The notes under the pieces: model-generated | Database searches by the model: none | The model's input: only the letters and a program-made list of their open reading frames with translations | What the model was told of the DNA's origin: nothing | Program-made: the position numbers and the translations under genes | From: Geomicrobium sediminis | Lineage (GTDB): Bacteria > Bacillota > Bacilli > Bacillales > Marinococcaceae | Direction: 5' to 3' | DNA: 64,000 bases | NCBI RefSeq assembly: GCF_016908595.1 | Contig: NZ_JAFBEC010000009.1 | Span: 62,001-126,000 of the forward strand | Shown here: piece by piece, positions 32,032-40,508 of the stretch | Layout: the number at the start of each line of letters is the position of its first letter | How positions within the stretch are numbered: the stretch's first letter is position 1

Positions 32032-32060
32032 ATTATATACGAACATTAGTTCTTATTCAA
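32032..32060 (-). promoter_or_regulatory. sigma-A promoter with LexA/DinR box for the yolD operon
   Basis: Minus strand: TTGAAT (-35, 32060-32055), 17-base spacer, TATAAT (-10, 32037-32032). The spacer contains GAACTAATGTTC (32052-32041), which matches the Bacillus LexA box CGAAC-N4-GTTCG except for one outer base. LexA bound here would block RNA polymerase, so the operon should respond to DNA damage. Confidence 0.85.
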
Positions 32061-32143
32061 GGTAAAAAACAAACAGTGGTTTAACACTGCACAGTGAGAG
32101 AGGTTACCATTCTGTTACCAATAGACCTCGGATTAATCAAAAA

Positions 32144-32171
32144 GCGGATTCCAGCAATCGCTGAAACCCGC
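32144..32171 (-). terminator. terminator of the tRNA transcription unit
   Basis: GCGG...TT...CAGC (32144-32155) pairs with GCTG...AA...CCGC (32160-32171), followed on the minus strand by TTTTTGATT. It ends transcription of tRNA-Asn and tRNA-Thr. Confidence 0.7.
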
Positions 32172-32190
32172 GTCATTATTAGTGTTATTA

Positions 32191-32266
32191 TGGAGCTTCC
32201 TACCGGGCTTGAACCGGTGACCTCATCCTTACCATGGATGCGCTCTACCAGCTGAGCTAAGGAAGC
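32191..32266 (-). tRNA. tRNA-Thr (anticodon GGT)
   Basis: Minus-strand cloverleaf with acceptor GCTTCCT/AGGAAGC, D-arm AGCTCAGCTGGTAGAGC, anticodon stem CATCC/GGATG with loop ATGGTAA, T-loop TTCAAGC and encoded CCA end (32191-32193). Its 3-prime end faces the prophage, so it is a possible attachment site. Confidence 0.95.
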
Positions 32267-32273
32267 AAAAAAA

Positions 32274-32348
32274 TGGCTCCGCAGGCAGGATTCGAACCAG
32301 CGACCTACCGGTTAACAGCCGGTTGCTCTACCACTGAGCTACTGCGGA
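32274..32348 (-). tRNA. tRNA-Asn (anticodon GTT)
   Basis: Minus-strand cloverleaf with acceptor TCCGCAG/CTGCGGA, anticodon stem ACCGG/CCGGT with loop CTGTTAA, T-loop TTCGAAT and encoded CCA. It is seven bases upstream of tRNA-Thr in the same unit. Confidence 0.95.
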
Positions 32349-32376
32349 ATATGTAGTATTCTTACGTCACAGGAAT

Positions 32377-32405
32377 ATAATATCATGGCTGTAGGAGATA
32401 TGCAA
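32377..32405 (-). promoter_or_regulatory. promoter of the tRNA genes
   Basis: Minus strand TTGCAT (32405-32400), 17-base spacer, TATTAT (32382-32377), about 29 bases before the tRNA-Asn 5-prime end. The rest of the 32349-32724 gap holds no gene that I can see; an inverted repeat CGTGTCT/AGACACG at 32664-32695 lies upstream of the next gene. Confidence 0.7.
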
Positions 32406-32724
32406 GATTGGAATAAAACTTTTTTCATTTTTCAATCGGATCACCTATAACCATTTTACTTGATTCTGGAAATTGTTTTCGAATGTAATGTTTTTATGCT
32501 TGCAACGGTAGACTTATGAACCAAGAGTAAGTAAGATGAAAAGTAGGCGACAGAGAATGCCTGAAAAGAATTTACGTTTTCAGTGAATTTAGAAGAAAAT
32601 CACTTTTGGCTAAAAAAATAATGTCAGATAATCGGATGACTGATGAACAACGATACGACTTCACGTGTCTCACGCTGTGTGCCACTCCAGACACGATTAT
32701 AAATAGGATACGGGGTGTGAAATA

Positions 32725-33189
32725 ATGGAGATACGATTTGCGACTTTGGAAGATTTGAATGACTTGGTTAGTCTTCTTTGGAGTAAAGCCAAAGAAGACG
32801 ACGGCGAGCTCAATGAAGAGAGTTATGCAGTATTCAAAGAAGAGTGTTACAACTACTTATTTGAGCTGATTTTTAGTAATGATCACCATCTATGGGTAGC
32901 CATTGATGACAAAGAGATTGTCGCTCATATGTCTTTGAAAATACTTAAGGGATTCCCTGAGCCAGATCGTGAACCTCGTATTATTGGTATCATAACAACC
33001 GCTTATTTAAAAAAGGAATATCGTGACCGCAATTTGTTAGAAAGTATTTTAGATGCCATTGAACAGTATCGTGTTGAGCATGAATTGTTTACGATCATTG
33101 TAGCGGGGAATATTGATGAGACTGGCGTGTTTGAACGGGCAGGGTACGATATGCAATATCCGCTTCTTGCACGTACTTCTAAGAGATGA
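32725..33189 (+). CDS. GNAT-like N-acetyltransferase family protein
   Basis: A 154-residue protein beginning IRFATLEDLNDLVSLLW, the N-terminal strand and helix of GNAT enzymes, with a central AHMSLKIL and IIGIITTAYLKKEYRDRNLLESILDAIEQY region and FERAGYDM near the end. The acetyl-CoA loop (normally Q/R-x-x-G-x-G/A) is replaced by KKEYRDRNL, so activity is uncertain. Substrate unknown. Confidence 0.7.
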   Translation: MEIRFATLEDLNDLVSLLWSKAKEDDGELNEESYAVFKEECYNYLFELIFSNDHHLWVAIDDKEIVAHMSLKILKGFPEPDREPRIIGIITTAYLKKEYRDRNLLESILDAIEQYRVEHELFTIIVAGNIDETGVFERAGYDMQYPLLARTSKR

Positions 33190-33244
33190 ACGTAGAGAAG
33201 AAACCGATTAATAATTGTACGTAATGTGGAGTTGTGTAAGATTG

Positions 33245-33721
33245 ATGTATACAGATAAAGAAGATGTGAGGATTGTCCAAGTAGAGGTTGTTGATGAGTC
33301 GTTGAAGGCATTGCTTCTATTAGCAGATCCTAATCTTAGTCTCGTTGAGAAGTATGTCGAGCGAGGCTTTATTTATGGCTTACGTGATCAAGATCAATGG
33401 TTTGGGGAATACGTTCTTCTTGAAACAGGACCTCAAACAGTGGAGATCATGAATGTAGCTGTTCGAGAAGATGCGCAAGGTAATGGCTACGGTGAAATGC
33501 TCGTCAGAGATGCGATCAAGCGAGCATTTAGTGAAGGATATCACCGAATTGATATTGCTACAGGGAGCACAGGGACGTAGCAGTTGTACCTTTATCAAAA
33601 GTGTGGGTTTAGAATGATGTCAATTGAGCAAGATTACTTTGTTGAACACTATGATGAACCAATTTATGAACATGGCATACAGTTAAAAGACCTTGTACGA
33701 TTATCAATAAGTCGATTATAA
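33245..33721 (+). pseudogene. GNAT acetyltransferase interrupted by an in-frame TAG
   Basis: The frame encodes 111 residues with the acetyl-CoA site VREDAQGNGYGEML, then TAG at 33578-33580, and continues in the same frame for 46 residues (QLYLYQKCGFRMM... YFVEHYDEPIYE) to TAA 33719. The second part is the normal C-terminus of this family (x-LALYQKCGFR). A single stop codon therefore breaks an otherwise full-length gene. Confidence 0.8.
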
Positions 33722-33761
33722 ACAAACGCTCCTCGCAACAGCAGTGCGAGGAGCGTTTGTT
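33721..33761. terminator. strong bidirectional terminator
   Basis: A perfect 17-bp stem: AACAAACGCTCCTCGCA (33721-33737) and its complement (33745-33761) around loop ACAGCAG. It lies between convergent genes and serves both. Confidence 0.9.
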
Positions 33762-34496
33762 TTACTCTGATAAGGAGTGCCAAGGTCCATCATAATCAGG
33801 CATGTAAACGAGTGAAGGGTGTGAATCATCTTTATTGATTAAAAAAGCAATCCAACCATTTGCATTCGTATCCGCTTCCATTTCATGCCAAAGGGGTTGG
33901 GCTAACGAAAGATCAACAGGTTGATGTGTCTTCCCTGTAGAAGTAACCATTTGAAAATAATCCGGGCTAATCGTAAAAAGCTCTTTGTTCTCTATGTCCT
34001 CAGTATAGATGTGAACGTGAGCGAGTAGTAATTCCATATCTTCGTGTAAGGTGAAATCACGATCTTTATCTAAAATTCGTTGGAATGCTCGGTCGCCTCG
34101 TTCAACGGAAAGTAAAGTTATCTCCGTTGTAAGTTCACCATACAGTGAATGAGCCGTAATGACTCTCACCGTCTCACCAGCTTCTGCTGGGGTGAAGCGG
34201 CTGGCAACTTCTTCGCTGTATGCAGAATCGTTGCTGAAAAGGGAGTTGTTTGAAGCTTGAGTATCATGCTGTAGGGGTCTTTGACTAGAAGGAGCATCTT
34301 CATCAAGACCAAACAACCACACGCTTAATAACATAACTGGTCCGATAAAACCAAAAGTTAAGATAGGAAGCAGAAGTGTTGCTAGAGAGCTTTTCTTATG
34401 TTTAGGTACCGTTCTCGAACGTAATGCATTTCTTAAGGCAAGTAGTAAACCAAAGGTAAGAAAGGCTCCTAGCGTAACGGATATTAAGATCGCCAA
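33762..34496 (-). CDS. membrane-anchored protein with extracellular DUF4352-like domain
   Basis: A 244-residue protein with two membrane helices (about residues 2-21 and 41-63) and a Ser/Asn/Asp-rich link. From about residue 100 an external beta-sandwich domain follows, resembling DUF4352 (ELTTEITLLSVERGDRAF, LLAHVHIYTEDIENKEL...). TTG 34496 is chosen from AAGAAGG upstream. Function unknown. Confidence 0.55.
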   Translation of the reverse strand: MAILISVTLGAFLTFGLLLALRNALRSRTVPKHKKSSLATLLLPILTFGFIGPVMLLSVWLFGLDEDAPSSQRPLQHDTQASNNSLFSNDSAYSEEVASRFTPAEAGETVRVITAHSLYGELTTEITLLSVERGDRAFQRILDKDRDFTLHEDMELLLAHVHIYTEDIENKELFTISPDYFQMVTSTGKTHQPVDLSLAQPLWHEMEADTNANGWIAFLINKDDSHPSLVYMPDYDGPWHSLSE

Positions 34497-34569
34497 GATA
34501 CATAACCTTCTTTCTAGGATAAGGGGGTAAGGGTATAGCGTGTAATTTGTCTATTTATTACCCGCTTTT

Positions 34570-35493
34570 CTACAACATTAAGCCTGTCATTGCTGAAATG
34601 GTGGAAAATAAGCTATAAAGTAATGGCAGGCTGAACATGGCGAGAAATGTAGATAAGATGACAGAAACTGAGGCGAAGGCTGTATCTCCACCATATTGTT
34701 CACTGTAAAAGCTAACTGTAGGTGCACAAGGCGTCGCAGAGAGAATTACTGCAATTGCAAGCCACTCAAATGGAATCGGTAGAAATAAAAACGGTACAAA
34801 AATAATAAGAGGAAGTAAAAATAAGCGATGTGCCATGACGAACCATGTGAGCGGTAATGTCAGTAATTTACGTAGTCCGTGAAGTGTATTTTCTGAAAGT
34901 AAGATTCCGATAAGAATCATCGATAATGGGATCGTCATTTGCCCGATCGTATTGATTGGAGTCATCATTAAATCTGGTAATTTTATTGGTAATAAAAATA
35001 GGATGACTCCAATTGATGTCGCCAATAACCCTGGATTAAGGTATAGCTTCGGTGGCTTTGTTTTCATGATGGCAATGCCATAAATCCAAATGAGGATGAA
35101 GTAAAGTAAGTTAAACGCAACGGCATAGAACAACCCTTCGTGTCCGAATAGCAAGAAGACGACCGACACGCCGATAAAGCCTTGATTTCCAAAGAGTAAT
35201 AAGTTCTGAAAAACACCACTTTGTGTTGAAGAAACAGCTAATCTGCGGGTCATTACTTTTCCGTATAACAGTGTTAAAGATAGAAAGGAAAATGAAAGAA
35301 GCATTAGCACGATGAAAGCTAGCGCTCGTTCATATTGAAATGGAATATGCATCGAAGAAACAATTAAAGCGGGTAATGTGAGATAAAGTAGCAATCGGGT
35401 GAGAATGGTTTTGCTTGTTAAGGGTATGAGGTTAAAGCGTACAGCTATAAAGCCAATGGCAAGCATGATGTACAACATCACCATTTCTTCCAT
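34570..35493 (-). CDS. AEC family transporter (probable N-terminal frameshift)
   Basis: An auxin-efflux-carrier family permease with about ten membrane helices; the usual central break and NQGFIGVSVVFLLFG segment are present. In this frame the best start is ATG 35493. However, the strong AAAAGGAGG site at 35530-35521 belongs to ATG 35513, which reads M-S-A-F-F-F and then TGA overlapping ATG 35493. One added T would fuse them into the usual N-terminus. Substrates of the family include malonate, malate and amino acid derivatives. Confidence 0.75.
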   Translation of the reverse strand: MEEMVMLYIMLAIGFIAVRFNLIPLTSKTILTRLLLYLTLPALIVSSMHIPFQYERALAFIVLMLLSFSFLSLTLLYGKVMTRRLAVSSTQSGVFQNLLLFGNQGFIGVSVVFLLFGHEGLFYAVAFNLLYFILIWIYGIAIMKTKPPKLYLNPGLLATSIGVILFLLPIKLPDLMMTPINTIGQMTIPLSMILIGILLSENTLHGLRKLLTLPLTWFVMAHRLFLLPLIIFVPFLFLPIPFEWLAIAVILSATPCAPTVSFYSEQYGGDTAFASVSVILSTFLAMFSLPLLYSLFSTISAMTGLML

Positions 35494-35579
35494 CAAAAGA
35501 AAAAAGCGGACATAACAATCCCTCCTTTTGAGACACCATAGGCATTGTATGTCGTTAACGTGCACGTTATGAATAAATT

Positions 35580-35604
35580 AAAAAAAGCAGCCACACAAGT
35601 GGCT
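35580..35604 (-). terminator. terminator of the tetR-like gene
   Basis: Minus-strand AGCCAC (35604-35599), loop, GTGGCT (35594-35589) followed by GC and six T. It overlaps the stop codon of the regulator gene. Confidence 0.75.
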
Positions 35605-36175
35605 ACTTCTCTGTGCCAATCCCATTAAAGATGACGTGATATAGCAATGTACCAACCTCTAAAGGGTGGTCGTAGTAACGCTGGTTTAGCCTCACGGCAT
35701 TAAAGATTAAATCTGTAATCATCGTAGCAGGCAATTCTTGTTTGATTTCACCAGCTTCTTGACCTTCAACAATTGCTGTTTCGATTAATTGAAAAATATC
35801 ATTCCGTGCACGCCATAACATCATTAGATTCTTTTTTACTTTTTCTGAGATGTCTGCATTCACGTGGGGTGTCGTTTCAATAATCAAATGAATTTGTGTA
35901 AACTTCATCAGCAGTCGAATGATTTCTTCTAAGCGTTTAGAAGCGTGACCATGCACGTTGATGCTCTTTATTTCTTCATAAAAGCGAGACATTTTATGAA
36001 CCATATAGGAGGTTACAAGCTCTTCTTTGTTCGTGAAATATTCGTAAATCGTACTACGGCCAACTTGTAGGCGATCCGCCAATAATTTAAAGTGAAAGGC
36101 TTTGTAGCCTTCTTGAAGTAAGACCGCTTCAGCAGCTTCATAAATTTCCTCGTTGTTAAGACTTCGCTTAGCCAC
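35603..36175 (-). CDS. TetR/AcrR family transcriptional regulator
   Basis: A 190-residue regulator. N-terminal HTH (residues 8-50): AAEAVLLQEGYKAFHFKLLADRLQVGRSTIYEYFTNKEELV. The C-terminal part is the ligand-binding helical domain. GTG 36175 follows AAAAGGAGG by 7 bases. It lies between two AEC transporter genes on the same strand and may control one or both. Confidence 0.88.
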   Translation of the reverse strand: MAKRSLNNEEIYEAAEAVLLQEGYKAFHFKLLADRLQVGRSTIYEYFTNKEELVTSYMVHKMSRFYEEIKSINVHGHASKRLEEIIRLLMKFTQIHLIIETTPHVNADISEKVKKNLMMLWRARNDIFQLIETAIVEGQEAGEIKQELPATMITDLIFNAVRLNQRYYDHPLEVGTLLYHVIFNGIGTEK

Positions 36176-36247
36176 ACGTTTCCTCCTTTTAGCGACCCAT
36201 CAATCCATCGCGAAACGATTGTTTCGAGCTGATTTTGTTCGGTTTGA

Positions 36248-37189
36248 TTACGTAAACCAAAAACTTGCAAAACTAGATACGAGTGGGATCGTCAGTAATG
36301 ATAACAACGTAGAGCTAATTGTCGTAATGGCTGCTTCATCTTCAAAATCTGTGTAACTACCGTAAATAACCGGTGCAACGAGGAATGTTGGCATAGCCGT
36401 TACGATGACTAAAAACTGTTTCAAAAAAAGATCAATAGGTAAGAATCCGACAATAAGAATTGTTGTCATTGGAAAAATGAGCAGTCGCATCGTGAGTGGA
36501 AAACCAATAGATCGGTAAAAAAAGGTTTTTTGTTCTTTGAAAAATGGTGGTAACAATAGCCCGATGTAAAGCATTGCCAGTGGTGCAGCTAATCCGGCAA
36601 GCATTGCAGATAATTCTTGTAAAAGCAATGGAGCTTGTAAACCACTAACGGCAAAGGTCAGTCCAACAACGATTGCAATTAATGGCATGTTAATGAGTGC
36701 AGTTAAGCTTTTCATGGTGAAGCGTTGGTGGCCACTTTGTAAAATGGCAACGCCAAGTGTGAACAAGACCACATCAAGACCAGCGTCAAAGATCGCCGCG
36801 AGTAACCCCCCAATGGGACCAAATACAGCCGCACACAAAGGAATGGCAATAAATCCAGTATTGCCGATGGCGGAAAGTAACGATAACTTCTTAGCGGTTG
36901 TTGGTTGAAATCCAAGAAGTCGAGCAATCAAGATGCTCAGAACGATCGCAGTTGAATTAAATCCTAGACTTATAACAAAAACGAGAAAAATAAGTTGTAA
37001 GACATCGTCAGTGATGGGCGTATTAAACACGCCATTCAAAATGATAAACGGAACAGCGATATTAATGACGAGGCTCATGACTAATTTCTTGGAAGAAGGT
37101 GTCACGGTTTTCCTCCAAGAAACGAGCGCCCCGAATAAAATAATGATACCCATCATCGAGATCGTGAGTGTAATCGTTGCAACGTCCAT
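36248..37189 (-). CDS. AEC family transporter
   Basis: About 313 residues with ten predicted membrane helices in two five-helix halves, including LSAIGNTGFIAIPLCAAVFG in the first half. Related to but clearly different from the transporter at 34570. ATG 37189 is 8 bases from AGGATGG; ATG 37201 is an alternative start. It probably exports or imports an organic anion. Confidence 0.8.
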   Translation of the reverse strand: MDVATITLTISMMGIIILFGALVSWRKTVTPSSKKLVMSLVINIAVPFIILNGVFNTPITDDVLQLIFLVFVISLGFNSTAIVLSILIARLLGFQPTTAKKLSLLSAIGNTGFIAIPLCAAVFGPIGGLLAAIFDAGLDVVLFTLGVAILQSGHQRFTMKSLTALINMPLIAIVVGLTFAVSGLQAPLLLQELSAMLAGLAAPLAMLYIGLLLPPFFKEQKTFFYRSIGFPLTMRLLIFPMTTILIVGFLPIDLFLKQFLVIVTAMPTFLVAPVIYGSYTDFEDEAAITTISSTLLSLLTIPLVSSFASFWFT

Positions 37190-37263
37190 AATCATTTCCA
37201 TCCTAATTCTAGACTCAAACCATTAAACAAAAGACAAACAACTCTCGTGATCTACGTAAAAGC

Positions 37264-38112
37264 TTAAGAGTAAGCTATAAAATCTTCTAACTTCTTGTGC
37301 AAGCCTTTGGCATCCTTAAGACCAAGATCATAGACGGACTGCAACTTGGTTACGGACTTCTCTACACGCCCAATGTCTAAATCCCTTGACGGACTAATGA
37401 CGAGAACATTTCCTTTTTCTTCTTCTGTCTTTAGTTGTTGTAACGATTGATTATAAACATCATGTCGCTTTTCAATCGCCCGTAACAGGTGAGGGTAGTG
37501 TTTGTATTTGCTTTTTATGTACCATAAGAATGATTGTCGCTTCTTAAAGTACCCTCGCTTTTGGGTAAGAATAACGACATGCTTTTTGTTGCCATCTTGA
37601 ATGGACTTAGCAATTGGGATTGGGTCGACAATGCCACCATCCATTAATAGGCGATCTTGAAATGAGACAGCGGGTGCAACGAGTGGCAAGGAGCTTGACG
37701 CTCGTAACAGGGTTAATACGTCTTTAGGGAAGTGTGATTTACGATAGTAGACGGCTTCTCCCGTTGACACGTCGGTTGTAACGATGACAAACTCTTGGCT
37801 CGAATCTTCGTATGCACCGAAATTAAAAGGCACTAATTCATTGGGCAAGCGATCAAACAGAAAATCCATCCCGAACAACTGTCGATTTTTTACATAGTTA
37901 CGTAGTGAAAGGTATTCCGGGTGGGAAGCATATGTAACGTTTACGGTGTGATTGCGGTCGATTTGATTTGAAATATAAGAAGAGCCGCTGCATGCACCAG
38001 CGGAAACGCCAATAACATAGGGGAATTGCACATTATTCTCCATGAAATAGCGCAAAACACCAGACGTATAAACGCCTCGGCTTCCTCCTCCTTCTAATAA
38101 TAAGCTAACCAT
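37264..38112 (-). CDS. patatin-like phospholipase family protein
   Basis: A 282-residue serine hydrolase. Oxyanion motif GGGSRG at residues 8-13, nucleophile GVSAG (Ser37) and catalytic Asp in MDGG near residue 159. The family cleaves acyl esters of lipids; the substrate here is unknown. No signal peptide, so it acts in the cytosol or at the inner membrane face. Confidence 0.9.
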   Translation of the reverse strand: MVSLLLEGGGSRGVYTSGVLRYFMENNVQFPYVIGVSAGACSGSSYISNQIDRNHTVNVTYASHPEYLSLRNYVKNRQLFGMDFLFDRLPNELVPFNFGAYEDSSQEFVIVTTDVSTGEAVYYRKSHFPKDVLTLLRASSSLPLVAPAVSFQDRLLMDGGIVDPIPIAKSIQDGNKKHVVILTQKRGYFKKRQSFLWYIKSKYKHYPHLLRAIEKRHDVYNQSLQQLKTEEEKGNVLVISPSRDLDIGRVEKSVTKLQSVYDLGLKDAKGLHKKLEDFIAYS

Positions 38113-38499
38113 CGTCCAACCCTGCTACTAATCTCTTCGTGCCACAACAAACCTCTACTTTCGAATGCGGTGCAAGTCTTGGAACTCTTTAGAGGTTATA
38201 GGCAATCATCGCTTGTGATTAGTAACAGTCTCACCTCACCTTCGTGTGTTTTCTATTGTTGTAATCACCGGTGTTACCCAAGCTTCCCGATCGTTTAGGA
38301 TTAATTGAGTCTTCATAATGTGCGAAAACGGTTCTAAATCAGGGTAGAATATATATCTACTTTAGCAAAAACTAGGTCAATAGAGAAGGAAAGCGTGAAT
38401 CACTTGGTCATTTGAGACGAACATTAACAGATAAATATATAGATTTTTATCTACTTGCAGGAATCTAGTAATGAAAGAAGAAGTAATGTAATAGGAAAA

Positions 38500-38513
38500 T
38501 GGAAGCGATTACA
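38500..38513 (+). promoter_or_regulatory. CcpA catabolite response element (cre)
   Basis: TGGAAGCGATTACA matches the cre consensus TGNAANCGNTNNCA at every fixed position. It lies only 18 bases before the aldehyde dehydrogenase start, where CcpA would block elongation or initiation. The remaining 38113-38499 gap is AT-rich and non-coding, with TATCTACTT repeated near 38355 and 38449. Confidence 0.75.
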
Positions 38514-38531
38514 ATATAGGGAGGTTTTTTC

Positions 38532-40046
38532 ATGCGTTATGTTCAACCAGGTCAAGATGGAGCTGTAGTTGCGTTTAAATCCAAGTACGACAATTTTATT
38601 GGGGGAGAATGGACGGCACCTGTGGAAGGTGAGTACTTTGAATCGATTTCACCAGTAACTGGTGAGGCGTTTACTCAGATTGCTCGTTCTACTGAAGCTG
38701 ATGTTGAACGAGCAATTGATGCTGCACATGAAGCAAAAGCATCTTGGTCGCAAACGTCTGTTGCAGACCGTGCGCTTGTGCTCACGAAAATCGCCGATCG
38801 TATGGAAGAGAATCTCGAGAAGCTCGCGGTTGCCGAAACGTGGGACAACGGTAAGCCTGTTCGAGAAACATTAGCCGCTGATTTGCCACTTGCGATTGAT
38901 CATTTCCGGTATTTTGCAAGTGCAATTCGATCGCAAGAAGGTGGCATCTCACAAATTGATGAAGACACTGTAGCTTATCACTTTCATGAACCGTTAGGTG
39001 TTGTTGGGCAAATCATTCCATGGAACTTCCCTCTTTTAATGATGACATGGAAAGTAGCACCGGCCCTTGCAGCAGGAAATTGTGTCGTTTTAAAGCCTGC
39101 AGAACAAACGCCTGCATCCATTACTATTTGGTTAGAGATCGTTCAAGATCTATTACCAAAAGGTGTGTTGAATGTTGTTCAAGGTTTTGGTCTTGAAGCA
39201 GGGAAACCATTAGCCCAAAGTGATCGAATCGATAAAATTGCTTTTACTGGTGAAACGACAACTGGGCGTTTAATTATGCAATATGCATCTGAGAATATTA
39301 TTCCTGTTACCTTAGAGCTTGGAGGGAAATCGCCAAATATCTTCTTCGAAGACGTTATGGATAAGGAAGATGGATTTCTAGATAAGGCAGTTGAAGGCTT
39401 TGTGATGTTTGCTCTCAATCAAGGTGAAGTGTGTACGTGCCCTTCAAGAGCGTTAATTCAAGAATCGATTTATGATGAATTTATGGAACGGGCATTAAAG
39501 AGAGTAAAGGAAATCGTTGCTGGTGATCCGTTAGATACGGACACAATGATTGGAGCGCAAGCGTCAGAAGAGCAGCTTGAGAAGATCATGTCTTACTTTG
39601 ATATTGCAGAGCAAGAAGGTGCGGAGCTTATTACAGGTGGGAAGCGTCGTGAAAGTGCAGATCATGGTGGGTATTATGTTGAACCGACCATCTACAAAGG
39701 TAAGAACAACATGAGGATTTTCCAAGAGGAAATCTTCGGACCTGTCGTTTCTGTAACGACGTTTAAGACGAAAGAAGAAGCTCTAGAAATTGCAAATGAC
39801 ACGCTATACGGCCTCGGCGCAGGGGTTTGGTCTCGTGATATGAATACTGCGTATCGGTTTGGACGTGCAATACAAGCTGGACGTGTTTGGACGAATTGCT
39901 ATCATGTGTATCCTGCTCATGCGGCATTTGGAGGGTATAAGAAATCTGGAATTGGAAGGGAAAATCATCAAATGATGCTCGAGCATTATCAGCAAACGAA
40001 AAACTTACTCGTGAGCTATAGTGAAGCACCTGCTGGCTTATTCTAA
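38532..40046 (+). CDS. NAD-dependent aldehyde dehydrogenase (ExaC/AcoD-like)
   Basis: A 504-residue enzyme oxidising aldehydes, probably acetaldehyde, to acids. Catalytic Cys is in [11 protein letters not shown] near residue 301 and the general-base Glu in LELGGKSP near 262. The EVCTCPSR form is typical of the ExaC/AcoD acetaldehyde dehydrogenases. ATG 38532 follows GGGAGG. The downstream DUF779 gene is its usual companion. Confidence 0.93.
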   Translation: MRYVQPGQDGAVVAFKSKYDNFIGGEWTAPVEGEYFESISPVTGEAFTQIARSTEADVERAIDAAHEAKASWSQTSVADRALVLTKIADRMEENLEKLAVAETWDNGKPVRETLAADLPLAIDHFRYFASAIRSQEGGISQIDEDTVAYHFHEPLGVVGQIIPWNFPLLMMTWKVAPALAAGNCVVLKPAEQTPASITIWLEIVQDLLPKGVLNVVQGFGLEAGKPLAQSDRIDKIAFTGETTTGRLIMQYASENIIPVTLELGGKSPNIFFEDVMDKEDGFLDKAVEGFVMFALNQGEVCTCPSRALIQESIYDEFMERALKRVKEIVAGDPLDTDTMIGAQASEEQLEKIMSYFDIAEQEGAELITGGKRRESADHGGYYVEPTIYKGKNNMRIFQEEIFGPVVSVTTFKTKEEALEIANDTLYGLGAGVWSRDMNTAYRFGRAIQAGRVWTNCYHVYPAHAAFGGYKKSGIGRENHQMMLEHYQQTKNLLVSYSEAPAGLF

Positions 40047-40065
40047 AGCAAGGAGTTGTTTGCTC

Positions 40066-40440
40066 ATGGATATTCATAAGGTAATTGCAACCGATGCGAC
40101 CGTTGCATTGATTGATCAACTGGAAAGAAAGCATGGGCCTGTTATTTTTCATCAGTCAGGCGGTTGTTGTGACGGAAGTTCACCGATGTGCTTCTCGCAG
40201 TCAGAGTTTAAACCAGGAAAACACGACTACTATTTAGGGGATCTCGGGCACGCACCGTTTTATATTTCTAAAGATCAATATGACTATTGGAAACATACTC
40301 AGCTCATTATTGATGTTGTCAAAGGGCGTGGTGGAATGTTTTCACTTGAAAACCCCACAGGGAGACGTTTTCTCGTACGTTCCCGGGTGTTTACAAACGA
40401 GGAACGACAAGCGTTGAAGGCTCAAAGTGACACTCTTTGA
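40066..40440 (+). CDS. DUF779 family protein
   Basis: A 124-residue protein with HQSGGCCDGSSPMCF, the conserved Cys cluster of DUF779, and DYYLGDLGHAPFYIS. DUF779 genes habitually sit beside acetaldehyde dehydrogenase genes, and the Cys cluster suggests a metal or redox role. ATG 40066 follows AAGGAG and is 20 bases from the upstream stop. Confidence 0.88.
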   Translation: MDIHKVIATDATVALIDQLERKHGPVIFHQSGGCCDGSSPMCFSQSEFKPGKHDYYLGDLGHAPFYISKDQYDYWKHTQLIIDVVKGRGGMFSLENPTGRRFLVRSRVFTNEERQALKAQSDTL

Positions 40441-40508
40441 GCCTTTCTGTTAGTTAAGAATCTGAGCAAGCGCTCAATCTATAGAATTGATGAGAGGACG
40501 TTGATGAC

